A stretch of 64,000 nucleotides of DNA, taken from NCBI GenBank assembly GCA_016124235.1, contig WGOC01000009.1, forward strand, positions 93,755 to 157,754, given 5' to 3'. Positions 22,957-31,801 of the stretch are shown in pieces. Numbering within the stretch: position 1 is the stretch's first letter; the number at the start of each line of letters is the position of its first letter. A program made the position numbers and the translations under genes. Source of the stretch: a bacterium. GTDB lineage: Bacteria; Verrucomicrobiota; Verrucomicrobiia; Limisphaerales; RI-55. Below the pieces are notes generated by a model that saw nothing but the letters and a program-made list of their open reading frames with translations, searched no databases and was not told where the DNA came from.

Positions 22957-25293
22957 GTGAGCCCGTCACACACTCCAATTGATTTGAGGCTAATTGGGAA
23001 AATTCTCTCGCAGGCGCTCGATGGCGCGCCCAACCCGACCTGCTCTGCTCGCTTGATTGCGAGTCGGACTGCTCTATTCGCAACAGTGATCTTCGCGCTG
23101 CTGGCCACGAGCGTGGCAAACGCCCAAGGAAGTGGACCCGGCCAAGCCCTGTCATTCAACGTGAGTCGCCAGAGCTACGTCCAAATTCAAAATGATCCCG
23201 AACTGAACCCATATCCGATGACGGTCACGGCTTGGGTTAAGACTTCGCAGGCCACGGGCGGTGCCGGTTTGGTTAACAAGTATCTCTCGGGCGCGTTCAA
23301 TGGCTGGCAGATCAGCCTCTACAATGGTGATGTTCGTGTCTTCTATTTCGCCGATGCCGCGAACTATATTTGGGACGGCGGCGATGGACTAAGCGGCGGA
23401 TTCATCGCTGATGGCAACTGGCACTACGTCGCGCTCACCGTCGACGCAACCGGCGGAAATCTTTACGTCGACGGAACCTTGAAATCGTCGCTCGGTTGGA
23501 CTGGCACACCCGCCGCACCGACGTCGCGGCAACCCTTGATGCTGGGCTACTATCCGGGCACCGGCCCGAAAATGCTGACCGGCGAACTCGATGAAATCAC
23601 GCTTTGGAACCGCAGTCTGAGCTCGGATGAAATTCTGGCCAACATGCACCAGTCACCGGCCAGTTCATCGCCCGGTCTGGTGCTCTACCTGCGGCTGGAC
23701 GATGGTCCGGGTGATATGGTTTTCGACAGCACCGGCCATGGTCATGACGGCTTGCTGATCAATTCGCCCTACTGGATCACCTCGACTGCGCCGATAGCCG
23801 ATCCCGTCGCCACATTGAGTCAGGAACCGATGAACCGCGTTGCCGAAGCGGGGACTTCCGTGAGCTTCAGCATCGCAACGCCGGACCTGCCCGCCACCTA
23901 TCAATGGCGCAAGGATGGTCAGACCATCGCGGGGCAAACAAAATCGACCTTGGTGCTGCCAAGCGTCTCACCGAACGATGAAGGAATGTATGATGCGGTC
24001 GTAACCAACACGGCTGGAACGGTCACGAGCTTGCCAGCTGAATTGAAGGTTATCACCAAGCCAGAAATCCTTACCCAGCCGGTGGGTGACATCGCAAACA
24101 TCGGCAGCAGTGAAACGTTCGCCGTGCGCACCGCCGGCGGCCGACCACTCACGCACCATTGGTTTCACGATGGCACTTTGCTATCGAGTTCGACCTCCGC
24201 CAGCCTGACATTGAGCAATCTCAAATTGAGCGATGCCGGCAATTATCAATTGGTCGTGAGCAATGCCTACGGCGCGGTCACGAGTTCAATTGCAATTCTC
24301 AAGGTTCATTCCGGTGCCATCACCAACAATCTGGTCCTTCACATGGCGTTTGACAGCACGCTGGCAGATAGTTCGGGGCACGACAATCATGGGCTCTTTC
24401 TCCACAACGGAACGAGCGAGTTCATCAGCCCCACTTACGCCGCCGGCCGGATTGGCCAGTCGTTTGAGTACACGACGACGGATAATGGTTCGCGGCTTGA
24501 TTACGCGAGCCTCGGATACCCACCTGATCTCAGACTCGGCCGTGGCGATTTCTCCATTTCCATGTGGGTCAATTACACCAATCAAGACAGCGACATTCCG
24601 ATCCTTTCCAACAAGGATTGGGACAAGAGTCACCATCCCGGCTGGGCGATCTCCACTCAATCTCAGGGCACGTTCAGGGTAAACTTTACCGGTCCGAATG
24701 AAGGCGAGGACATGTTCAGCACGGCGATGACACCGGTCGTGCGCGACGGGACCTGGCATCACATCGTCGTGAGCGTACTGCGCGTTTCACCCCCGCTCGC
24801 CGGGTACGTCTCCACTTTTCTCGACGGCACGCTGGTCGATAAGAGCCCGATGAGTTTGGGAGGCACGATCGATACCTTTAGTCTGCCGTTCACCTATGCC
24901 AGTCCGGCACCAACCGATCAAACCGGCTGGGCTGTCAACATTGGTCAAGATGGCACCGGCGTTTACTACAGTGGCCACAACATCGGCGCCAAAATCGACG
25001 ACCTGGGAATCTGGCGGCGGGCGCTGACAGCAGAGGAGGCCAAGGGAATTTATGACGCCGGGCTTGAGGACCGCGATCTCACTTTCGCCTCCGAAAAATC
25101 CGACCTGCAAATCGCATTCTACAGCGAAAGCGCCGTACTAACCTGGACCGGCTCTCCGCTCATAAAATTGCAAATGTCCCCAACGCTGAATCGTCCCATC
25201 TGGTCCGACGTACCTGAGACGCTTGGCCAGAGCTTCATTGCAATTCCTCTTGGCGACGCGGGCGCATTCTTCAGACTTGTTCGACTACCCTAG
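22957..25293 (+). CDS. Secreted protein with two LamG domains and two Ig-like domains
   Basis: A 778-residue protein. The signal sequence (RTALFATVIFALLATSVANA) lies about 35 residues after the GTG at 22957, so the true start may be a later TTG. Domains in order: LamG/concanavalin-like (about 60-215, with VTAWVKTS and LYVDGTLKSS), two Ig-like domains (YQWRKDGQTIAGQ, DEGMYDAVVTNTAG; then HHWFHDGTLLSSS, DAGNYQLVVSNAYG), a second LamG (about 460-720), and a C-terminal strand module ending AFFRLVRLP. Such proteins are common in Verrucomicrobiota and probably bind glycans outside the cell. No catalytic motif is visible. Confidence 0.85.
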   Translation: MSPSHTPIDLRLIGKILSQALDGAPNPTCSARLIASRTALFATVIFALLATSVANAQGSGPGQALSFNVSRQSYVQIQNDPELNPYPMTVTAWVKTSQATGGAGLVNKYLSGAFNGWQISLYNGDVRVFYFADAANYIWDGGDGLSGGFIADGNWHYVALTVDATGGNLYVDGTLKSSLGWTGTPAAPTSRQPLMLGYYPGTGPKMLTGELDEITLWNRSLSSDEILANMHQSPASSSPGLVLYLRLDDGPGDMVFDSTGHGHDGLLINSPYWITSTAPIADPVATLSQEPMNRVAEAGTSVSFSIATPDLPATYQWRKDGQTIAGQTKSTLVLPSVSPNDEGMYDAVVTNTAGTVTSLPAELKVITKPEILTQPVGDIANIGSSETFAVRTAGGRPLTHHWFHDGTLLSSSTSASLTLSNLKLSDAGNYQLVVSNAYGAVTSSIAILKVHSGAITNNLVLHMAFDSTLADSSGHDNHGLFLHNGTSEFISPTYAAGRIGQSFEYTTTDNGSRLDYASLGYPPDLRLGRGDFSISMWVNYTNQDSDIPILSNKDWDKSHHPGWAISTQSQGTFRVNFTGPNEGEDMFSTAMTPVVRDGTWHHIVVSVLRVSPPLAGYVSTFLDGTLVDKSPMSLGGTIDTFSLPFTYASPAPTDQTGWAVNIGQDGTGVYYSGHNIGAKIDDLGIWRRALTAEEAKGIYDAGLEDRDLTFASEKSDLQIAFYSESAVLTWTGSPLIKLQMSPTLNRPIWSDVPETLGQSFIAIPLGDAGAFFRLVRLP

Positions 25294-25557
25294 CCGAAGT
25301 CGCCTGCCGGAAACGGGTCACTCACGCGACCAAGGGCATGAGACTTCCATCCTGCGATGGTCGACGACCAAGTTTGGATTGTTCAAAAACGGTGATGCAA
25401 GTTTTGCCAGCTCCATCCGGCATCAGCCCAACACCTCCATTTAACCCATGGAGACCGACCACGCACGTCGATCTCAGCACCAATGGCAAAGTTCCACTCG
25501 CGAGCGACGGCATGTATGATACGGTTTGCGCACACGTTGCCCACGGCTTCCTCTCAT

Positions 25558-26847
25558 ATGAAATGGAGTTTATCGACAGTTCTGAGTCTCACGACCTTGT
25601 TCGTCTTTCTAGATTCGCCACGGGGGTTCGCGGCCTCCTATTCGTTGCAGGATCTGGGACTCCTCGCTGACCTTTCAAGTCGTACCGACGCCCAACCCAA
25701 TGCCATCAGCGCCGACGGACGAGTAGCAGCGTCCAGCGTGACCAATGGCGCGTATCACGCATTTGTTTACGACGGCCAATGGCGTGATCTGGGAACGCTG
25801 GGCGGCGGCGAAAGCCTGTGCGCAAGTGTCGATACTTTGGGCCGAGCCGTCGGTCGGTCGCGACTGCAAAACGGCCAGACCCACGCGTTCTTGTGGACCC
25901 CTGGTGCCACGGACGGCGTGCCGGCAAATCCCCAGATGAAAGACCTCGGAACCTTTGGTGGAGCTGACAGCGAAGCGTATTCGATCAACGCGTCAGGGCA
26001 GATCTCCGGATTTGCGCAAACGACATCCGAAGATCACGCATTCCTGATCTCAAGCGGAAATATGATGGACGTTAGTGCGACTCTGAGCGGTGGACTCGTC
26101 AACTCCTACGGCCTCGGACTCAACGACCTCGGACATGTCGTTGGAATTGCCTACACAAGCGCATTCGCGACCTCCCACGCGTTTTATTACGACGGCGTGA
26201 CCGCGAAGGATATTGGCACACTCGGCGGTGCAAGCGCGAGCGCACTGGCCATCAACAACAGCGAGCAAATCGCGGGATACTCGGCCGCGGACAGTGGATT
26301 GGACCACGCGTTTCGTTATGAGAACGGAACGATGACCGATCTCGGCACTCTTGGTGGCGGCTACAGTTACGCCGTGGGAATTAATAACAACGGTGTGATT
26401 GTCGGCGGCTCGTTTGTTGATAAGGGCAATACCACCTACCACGCCTTTGTCTGCACCAACACCACAATGGTCGATCTGAACACCTTGATCGATGCATCCG
26501 GGACCGGCTGGAATTTGACTGAAGCACGCGCCATCAACGATTCCGGCAAGATCGTCGGGTTTGGTCAGTTCGGCGGCAAAAAGCACGCGTTCCTTCTCAA
26601 TCCCATCGTGGCGGACCAGGGACCCAGCATTACCGGAATCTCGTTTGCCGGAAATGATGTTTTGTTGAGCTTTACCACGAGCGCAACCGCCGATTATGTG
26701 GTCGAAGAACGTGACGATTTTGAAACCGGAGCGTGGGCGGATGCGGTCACCGGAATCGTTGGAACTGGCAACACCGTGACCGCAACCGTTCCCGGCGCGG
26801 CCGGCCAGAATCGTCGGTTCTACCGTGTGAGATTGGTGCCGCGTTAA
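25558..26847 (+). CDS. Secreted HAF-repeat protein
   Basis: About 429 residues from ATG 25558, chosen because it starts directly with a signal peptide (KWSLSTVLSLTTLFVFLDSP); ATGs at 25483 and 25516 are in frame but give extra residues before the signal. The body consists of six or seven repeats with the pattern HAF-x-DLGTLGG-x-AxxINxxGxIVG, for example HAFRYENGTMTDLGTLGGG and YHAFVCTNTTMVDLNTL. HAF repeats form a propeller-like extracellular structure of unknown function. The C-terminus (VVEERDDFETGAWADAV to RRFYRVRLVPR) is the shared module. Its stop codon overlaps the stop of the convergent YdjC gene in the tetranucleotide TTAA. Confidence 0.88.
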   Translation: MKWSLSTVLSLTTLFVFLDSPRGFAASYSLQDLGLLADLSSRTDAQPNAISADGRVAASSVTNGAYHAFVYDGQWRDLGTLGGGESLCASVDTLGRAVGRSRLQNGQTHAFLWTPGATDGVPANPQMKDLGTFGGADSEAYSINASGQISGFAQTTSEDHAFLISSGNMMDVSATLSGGLVNSYGLGLNDLGHVVGIAYTSAFATSHAFYYDGVTAKDIGTLGGASASALAINNSEQIAGYSAADSGLDHAFRYENGTMTDLGTLGGGYSYAVGINNNGVIVGGSFVDKGNTTYHAFVCTNTTMVDLNTLIDASGTGWNLTEARAINDSGKIVGFGQFGGKKHAFLLNPIVADQGPSITGISFAGNDVLLSFTTSATADYVVEERDDFETGAWADAVTGIVGTGNTVTATVPGAAGQNRRFYRVRLVPR

Positions 26848-27542
26848 TGCTCGAAATCCCGGAACGATCGCAACTCGATTTTCTCCGCCTTCAACGCGTC
26901 GCGTAGTCGCGGATCGCAAAGCGTTTCAAATTCGATCACGCGTTCGTTGCGATAAACCGATGTCGATTCCGGAATTGCCGCGGGATGACACGCCATCTCG
27001 GTGACACCGTTGGGCAACACTCTCAGAATCTTCAAAGCCGCCTCAACCGTGATACCTTCGTGGTACGGATGGCCCTTATCCGATTGGCCATAGAATTCGC
27101 CACAATATCGCACGCGCGCATCCGCATGACGCACCGGCACACCCAATTCTTTCGCAACGCGGAGCACGTGAGCTCGAATCGGTTCCGTCCGATGTACATG
27201 CTGGTGTGAATCGATGTGCGTCGGAGAAACACCCGTGAGATCACGAAACAATACAAGTTGTCGCTCAATCTCTGCGGCGACCGCGGCGGAATTGGTCAGT
27301 GGAACAACCTCATAGCGCAGCTGCCATTCGTCCTCCTCGTAAATCCACTCGCAAAGATCAAGATGCAGCCCCACGGAAAGCGAGGGATGCTGCTTTGCCA
27401 TTTCCACAGCGGAAGCCGCCGACGGTTGCCGGACCATCAAGCTGGCACTCGTCAAAATTCCGCGCTCGTGCGCTGAAATAATTCCCTGATTGACGCCGGC
27501 GCTCAGTCCAAGGTCATCCGCGTTGACAATCAGTTTCTTCAT
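26844..27542 (-). CDS. YdjC/ChbG-family carbohydrate deacetylase
   Basis: About 232 residues from ATG 27542 (start KKLIVNADDLG); the frame continues upstream into the kinase gene but is not coding there. Family motifs are present: NADDLGLSAGVNQGI, VGLHLDL and THIDSHQHVH, which supply the metal-binding Asp/His residues, and EMACHPA. ChbG enzymes remove N-acetyl groups from chitooligosaccharides, and relatives act on other acetylated sugars. It is the last gene of the long minus-strand glycan operon, 17 bases after the kinase gene. It therefore probably de-acetylates a sugar of the glycan or its lipid-linked precursor. Confidence 0.93.
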   Translation of the reverse strand: MKKLIVNADDLGLSAGVNQGIISAHERGILTSASLMVRQPSAASAVEMAKQHPSLSVGLHLDLCEWIYEEDEWQLRYEVVPLTNSAAVAAEIERQLVLFRDLTGVSPTHIDSHQHVHRTEPIRAHVLRVAKELGVPVRHADARVRYCGEFYGQSDKGHPYHEGITVEAALKILRVLPNGVTEMACHPAAIPESTSVYRNERVIEFETLCDPRLRDALKAEKIELRSFRDFEH

Positions 27543-27559
27543 ACGCTTGCGATGCGTTC

Positions 27560-28600
27560 TCAAAGGCCGATTCGACCGCCGATTCGTAATGCGTCTGCCA
27601 GCCAATTTCGGGCATGCAGTTTTGGCGGCGACCAATCCACCGCCCAACCCAACAGTTGTACCGCGATGTGCAGGCGGCAAAAGTCCACCGTTTCCTTCAT
27701 CTCGGAAAGATTTGAAATGGCATTGCCGTGATGACACGCCACGTCGAAGTACGCCTTGATCATCACCGCGCGTTCATCATCCGACCATTCGCCACTGACC
27801 AGCGCCGCCAGATCCAACGCGCCGGGCCCCACGGCGGCCAGCTCCCAGTCGATCGGGCAAATCCGTGCACCATGTTTACCGCGACCCACCACGACATTTG
27901 ATGGATAGAATTCGCCGTGAATCAGACTGAACGGCAAGTGGAGCAACGTCTCAATGACCCGATCATATCGGTCCATCAATTTGCCGAAACGACGCCGTTG
28001 CAATGGTGTGCCCGGAGCGTTATCTCCGCCCATGAATTCGTTCGCGCGCTCGCGCCACATCGACAAATACGTTCGATTGTAACGAGGCAAATGAGCCAGC
28101 CGCGAATTGGACTCCGTTTGGCGTTCGACATCAAACCGGCCATGCATCCGCGCCAGCCATCGCGCCGCTTCGGCCCACATCCGTGCCGCTCCGACCTGCC
28201 ACAGCAATGGACCATCGACACGTTCGAGTAAGAGCCAATACCGACCGTTTTCATCCGAACAAATCGCGCCGTAACAGGTGGCCGTTCCCAAATTCAAATC
28301 CCGTAATGTTGTTCGATAGATTTCAATCTCCCTCATCGGATCGTAAATCGCGTGGGGACGAACCTTGCGCGCCGTGCTCATGAGCGAACCGGGGCTCGAA
28401 TCCTTAAGCACCATCCGCAGCTCGCCACCGGGTCGCACGGAAACCTGTAGATTCTCAATCGGACATGACGACGAATATCTCGAAAGCCGCCGGCGCCAGT
28501 CGATCAATCGAACCGATCGTGCGAAATGTTCAGAAATGACTGAACGCAATGCGGTGTCCAATTCCTCCCGAGGAATTCTAATGAGCACTTCAGTCGTCAT
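27560..28600 (-). CDS. APH/choline-kinase-like phosphotransferase
   Basis: A 346-residue protein of the aminoglycoside phosphotransferase fold. The catalytic loop reads SLIHGEFYPSNVVVG, so the usual HGD is HGE. The metal-binding motif is ICPIDWELAAVGPGALDLAA. The N-lobe has MVLKDSSPGS and YWLLLERVDGPLLW. Such enzymes phosphorylate small molecules or sugars. HGEFYPSN versions occur within glycosyltransferase clusters, and this gene is embedded in one (6 bases after a CgeB-like gene, 17 before the deacetylase). A role in sugar or lipid-carrier phosphorylation is inferred. Antibiotic resistance is unlikely from context. Confidence 0.85.
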   Translation of the reverse strand: MTTEVLIRIPREELDTALRSVISEHFARSVRLIDWRRRLSRYSSSCPIENLQVSVRPGGELRMVLKDSSPGSLMSTARKVRPHAIYDPMREIEIYRTTLRDLNLGTATCYGAICSDENGRYWLLLERVDGPLLWQVGAARMWAEAARWLARMHGRFDVERQTESNSRLAHLPRYNRTYLSMWRERANEFMGGDNAPGTPLQRRRFGKLMDRYDRVIETLLHLPFSLIHGEFYPSNVVVGRGKHGARICPIDWELAAVGPGALDLAALVSGEWSDDERAVMIKAYFDVACHHGNAISNLSEMKETVDFCRLHIAVQLLGWAVDWSPPKLHARNWLADALRIGGRIGL

Positions 28601-28606
28601 GGCATT

Positions 28607-29761
28607 TCAAACACCGATCTCATTTAGCAGTCTTTTTAGAACCCGGTTTGAATCGAAATAACCCTCGGCAATTTCGCGAGCACGTCGCCGTTGTTTATCA
28701 TAGTCACTTCGCAATTCTTCCAGTGCCTGGAAAATATCTTCTTGTTTCGCGAAGGTGAATAATCCGGCGCCCGTGGGGAGATATCGACTGAAGCCCGTAT
28801 CCTGCGCCAGCACCGGCCGTCCCGAGGCGAGATAGCAAACACTGCGGTCGCTAAACCAACCGCACTGCGAAACCACGTAACCACTCTTCGCGATTCCAAA
28901 CTCCGCGAGCGAACCTTGGATGAATTGTTGATACGCGTCGGGATTTCCCGCGACTTGTTTCGGGTCGACGAGTTGCCAGTGATTCTCGCGAAGCGCCTCC
29001 AGATCACGTGTTTCATCCGGATGAATGGCGAGCGCCAGTCGGAATTTTTCGCGTGTCAGTTTTGGAAGTTTGAAAAGCGGACGAAACGAGTGGGCCTTCT
29101 GGCCGAGGAATTTTCCCTGGTAATTCACGGAACCGTAGCCGCGCCAGTTTCCGACTGTGGTCAACGCTTCGCCTGGCAACTGTTCCGCCAGCGGCCAATG
29201 CTTCAATACGATTGGCTGAAGCGTCTTGATCCACGACACGCCACATGTCGGCACCGCGCACGATTCCTCACCCAGCGCGAGCCCGATCGTAGCGAAATGC
29301 GTGTGCGCGGCGAACCGCATGTCAATGCCTTCGACAGCACTCCACAATTGAATGAACGCTGGATCCAGATCGAGGTAAACGCGAAATGGAATGGTCGACA
29401 AAAGCACCTCGTCGGTCAGCATTCCAGAAACGTTGATCAACACATTCGCTTCCTTTGCGACTCGTCGAAGTTCGGTGTAAGGCACGCCAACCGTTTGATC
29501 CGTACCCGCCAACAACAGCGCAGCGCGGTCGGTCAGGTCAAATGCCCGAACCACTTCCCGAAAATAGTTCGCACTTTCGGAGGCTAAGAACTCACTCGTC
29601 TCCGGTCGCCGTTCGCGGCTTTGAACCGGCTCCACCAAGTACACGTTGTGGCCAAGTTCGCGTAGCCCCAAAACATATTGCAGGATCGCCCACGTCGCAC
29701 CGCCTTGATGCGGATCTCCCGCGATCATGCCGCTGACCAGGATGGTGGCGCCACGGTTCAC
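28607..29761 (-). CDS. CgeB-like glycosyltransferase (paralogue 1)
   Basis: About 384 residues. A GTG at 29761 is preferred: it follows GGGGGA within the end of the upstream gene and starts NRGATILVSGMIAGDPHQGG. An upstream start (29806) would overlap the previous gene by 40 bases. The N-terminal half is a Rossmann-like domain (ILQYVLGLRELGHNVYLVEP). The C-terminal half has SQCGWFSDRSVCYLASGRPV and QDTGFSRYLPTGAGLFTF, the donor-binding GT-B pattern of CgeB/spore-maturation-like transferases. Two paralogues lie at 29766 and at the N-terminus of 38149. Donor and acceptor sugars cannot be read from sequence. Confidence 0.83.
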   Translation of the reverse strand: MNRGATILVSGMIAGDPHQGGATWAILQYVLGLRELGHNVYLVEPVQSRERRPETSEFLASESANYFREVVRAFDLTDRAALLLAGTDQTVGVPYTELRRVAKEANVLINVSGMLTDEVLLSTIPFRVYLDLDPAFIQLWSAVEGIDMRFAAHTHFATIGLALGEESCAVPTCGVSWIKTLQPIVLKHWPLAEQLPGEALTTVGNWRGYGSVNYQGKFLGQKAHSFRPLFKLPKLTREKFRLALAIHPDETRDLEALRENHWQLVDPKQVAGNPDAYQQFIQGSLAEFGIAKSGYVVSQCGWFSDRSVCYLASGRPVLAQDTGFSRYLPTGAGLFTFAKQEDIFQALEELRSDYDKQRRRAREIAEGYFDSNRVLKRLLNEIGV

Positions 29762-29765
29762 GCAT

Positions 29766-30950
29766 TTATCCCCCGACTTGCTGTGGCAATTCCAAGCCGA
29801 CTTCAACCAACAACTCGCTGATCACTTTGTCGGAATCGAAATGATCTTCCGCAATCTTGCGGGCAGCGGCGCAATGTTCGTCAAACCGATCGACGATATC
29901 GGCGGCGCCGGCCATGGCTTCCTCCATGGTTGAAAATATGACCAACCCTTTGTCGGTTGGGAAGTGCTCGCCTAGACCGGTATCCTGAATCAACGCCGGC
30001 CGGCCGGAGGAAAGATACCGAACAGTCCGGTCGCTCACCCAGCCACTGCGTGTTTTCACATAGATGGCCTGCGCCACGGAAAACTCCGCGCCTGAGGTTT
30101 GGACGTAATTCCGGTAGTCGCTCGGCGAGCCGGCAACCTGCCGTGGATCCACGAGGTGCCAACCATAGTTTGCAAGCGCGTGCCGGTCCTTTTCATCAGC
30201 CGGATGAATGTCCAAAGCGATTTCAAATTCCTTCCGGCTTCGCGCCGGCAAATCCAGAAACCGCCGAAATTCGTGGACCTTCAAACCGTACGTCTGCCCG
30301 CCAAATTGCACCGGACCAAACGCGCCCCGCCAACTGGCGACGGTCGTGAATCGATTGAATCTTCCGGCCGCCGTCGCTGGCCATTGATCGAGCACAACCG
30401 GTGGCCGGGTGTGTTTCCAATCGATATCACCACATGGTATTTCGCAACCTGCGGAGCCGATGTTTTGGCCCACGGTGAAGTAGTGATCGTGTCCGGCCAG
30501 CTGTTCGATCGCAGTATTTTGAGCGTACCAAAACTGGGTGAACCCTGGATCGTCGTCGTAGTAGACTTTGCGTCGCGGCAACTCTTTCAGAGTCGGATTC
30601 GTCACATGACCGCCAAAATTGAACAACAACTCAGAACGCTCGGCGAAAGCTTTCACCTGCGGCAGCGGCACTCCTTGAGATTGCTTGATGTCGTCAATGC
30701 AGAGCAGTGCCGAGTTTTTTGAAAAACCGAACTCCGCCATTACTTCGTGAAAGTACTTAGCATTCACTGAGTCAGCCAGCCGGCAGGTTTTACCTGTCGC
30801 ATCGATGCAACTCTCGCGGCCAAGCTGCTCGACGAACATGACGTCGAAACCAAGTCGGCGAAATCCCAAGATCCAGCCCAGCCGGCTCCATGCATTGCCA
30901 GCGTTAAACGGCTTGTTCGCCAATGCGCCGCTGATCAGTACCGCGCTCAC
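29766..30950 (-). CDS. CgeB-like glycosyltransferase (paralogue 2)
   Basis: A 394-residue paralogue of the gene that follows it. Its start SAVLISGALANKPFNAGNAW and LGWILGFRRLGFDVMFVEQL form the N-terminal Rossmann part. VKTRSGWVSDRTVRYLSSGR and QDTGLGEHFPTDKGLVIFST give the C-terminal GT-B donor site. The linker DIDWKHTRPPVVLDQWPATA and LVDPRQVAGSPSDYRNYVQT are shared with paralogue 1, showing tandem duplication. The gene stands 101 bases after the methyltransferase gene, the largest gap in the operon, where an internal promoter could lie. It presumably adds one sugar of the glycan. Confidence 0.83.
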   Translation of the reverse strand: MSAVLISGALANKPFNAGNAWSRLGWILGFRRLGFDVMFVEQLGRESCIDATGKTCRLADSVNAKYFHEVMAEFGFSKNSALLCIDDIKQSQGVPLPQVKAFAERSELLFNFGGHVTNPTLKELPRRKVYYDDDPGFTQFWYAQNTAIEQLAGHDHYFTVGQNIGSAGCEIPCGDIDWKHTRPPVVLDQWPATAAGRFNRFTTVASWRGAFGPVQFGGQTYGLKVHEFRRFLDLPARSRKEFEIALDIHPADEKDRHALANYGWHLVDPRQVAGSPSDYRNYVQTSGAEFSVAQAIYVKTRSGWVSDRTVRYLSSGRPALIQDTGLGEHFPTDKGLVIFSTMEEAMAGAADIVDRFDEHCAAARKIAEDHFDSDKVISELLVEVGLELPQQVGG

Positions 30951-31051
30951 ATTCGGATGACGTGAAGACCAAAGATCGACTTATTCGATGCGGCGCAGAA
31001 ATGACCGTATTCGCCGATCTCCAATTGCGTTCGTATGCCCATCCTACAATG

Positions 31052-31801
31052 CTAGCTGTTTACCACTCGCGCGGTGAATTTCTTTCCGTGATGACCCAAA
31101 ACGTAACTCGACTGGCCATCGTTGGTGTGACGGTATTCAAAACGCTCTACCTGTAATTGGTTTTCGGCTAGAAGTGCCTCAAACACCTGGCGATTGAGGC
31201 GAACGCAATGAAGCGGACCTTTCCAATCGCGATGATAGTCGGTGGGATTTTCCGTTTCCGGTTCCACACCGTCCTCAACGAAGACTGTCAGGTAGATCTT
31301 ACCCGCAGGCGCGAGCACCGATTTGAGAAAGGGCAAATAGAGTCCGATGTCATTAAGGACCATGTGCGAGAATACAGAGAATAGAACGATGCAATCGAAC
31401 TCCTCGGGTTTTGGCAGAGCCACCGTTCGGGCACTGCCTTTCGGATTGTAACGCGCGTTGTGAAACGCCAAATGATGAAACGATGCGGACGGCGTTTCCG
31501 GTGCGACGTTGTTTTGCAGCCACTCGATTGCTGGCTCATACACATCCATTCCGACGTACCGGCGAATCCCGCCAAGATGATGAATGATTCCAGTGAGCAA
31601 TCTCCCGGGGCCGCAGCCGACATCGAGTACTCGGCTTTCCTTCGAGAGCTCGCATTGCGCCTCCAAGCGACGCACATTCATCACGCCCGAGCGTATGTAT
31701 TCACCATCATCTCGATAACGAGGTCCACCCCAGCGCAATTCAATTGGTGGAAGCGGCAGTTGGGTTTCGGTCATGCTCATAATGTTCTCGAATTCGCTCA
31801 T
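31052..31801 (-). CDS. SAM-dependent methyltransferase (class I)
   Basis: A 249-residue protein with a clear class I methyltransferase core. Motif I SRVLDVGCGPGRLLTGI binds SAM, motif II is YVGMDVYEPAIEWL, and motif IV is EFDCIVLFSVFSHM. The start (SEFENIMSMTETQL) overlaps the stop of the giant glycosyltransferase gene in ATGA (31801-31798), so the two are translationally coupled. In a glycan operon the likely substrate is a sugar hydroxyl or the reducing-end cap. The C-terminal region (FEYRHTNDGQSSYVLGHHGK) shows no extra domain. Confidence 0.9.
   Translation of the reverse strand: MSEFENIMSMTETQLPLPPIELRWGGPRYRDDGEYIRSGVMNVRRLEAQCELSKESRVLDVGCGPGRLLTGIIHHLGGIRRYVGMDVYEPAIEWLQNNVAPETPSASFHHLAFHNARYNPKGSARTVALPKPEEFDCIVLFSVFSHMVLNDIGLYLPFLKSVLAPAGKIYLTVFVEDGVEPETENPTDYHRDWKGPLHCVRLNRQVFEALLAENQLQVERFEYRHTNDGQSSYVLGHHGKKFTARVVNS

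Noticed and set aside
27560..28600. Antibiotic (aminoglycoside) resistance gene
   Set aside because: The APH fold is present but the HGE variant and the position within a glycan operon point to a sugar or lipid-linked substrate.
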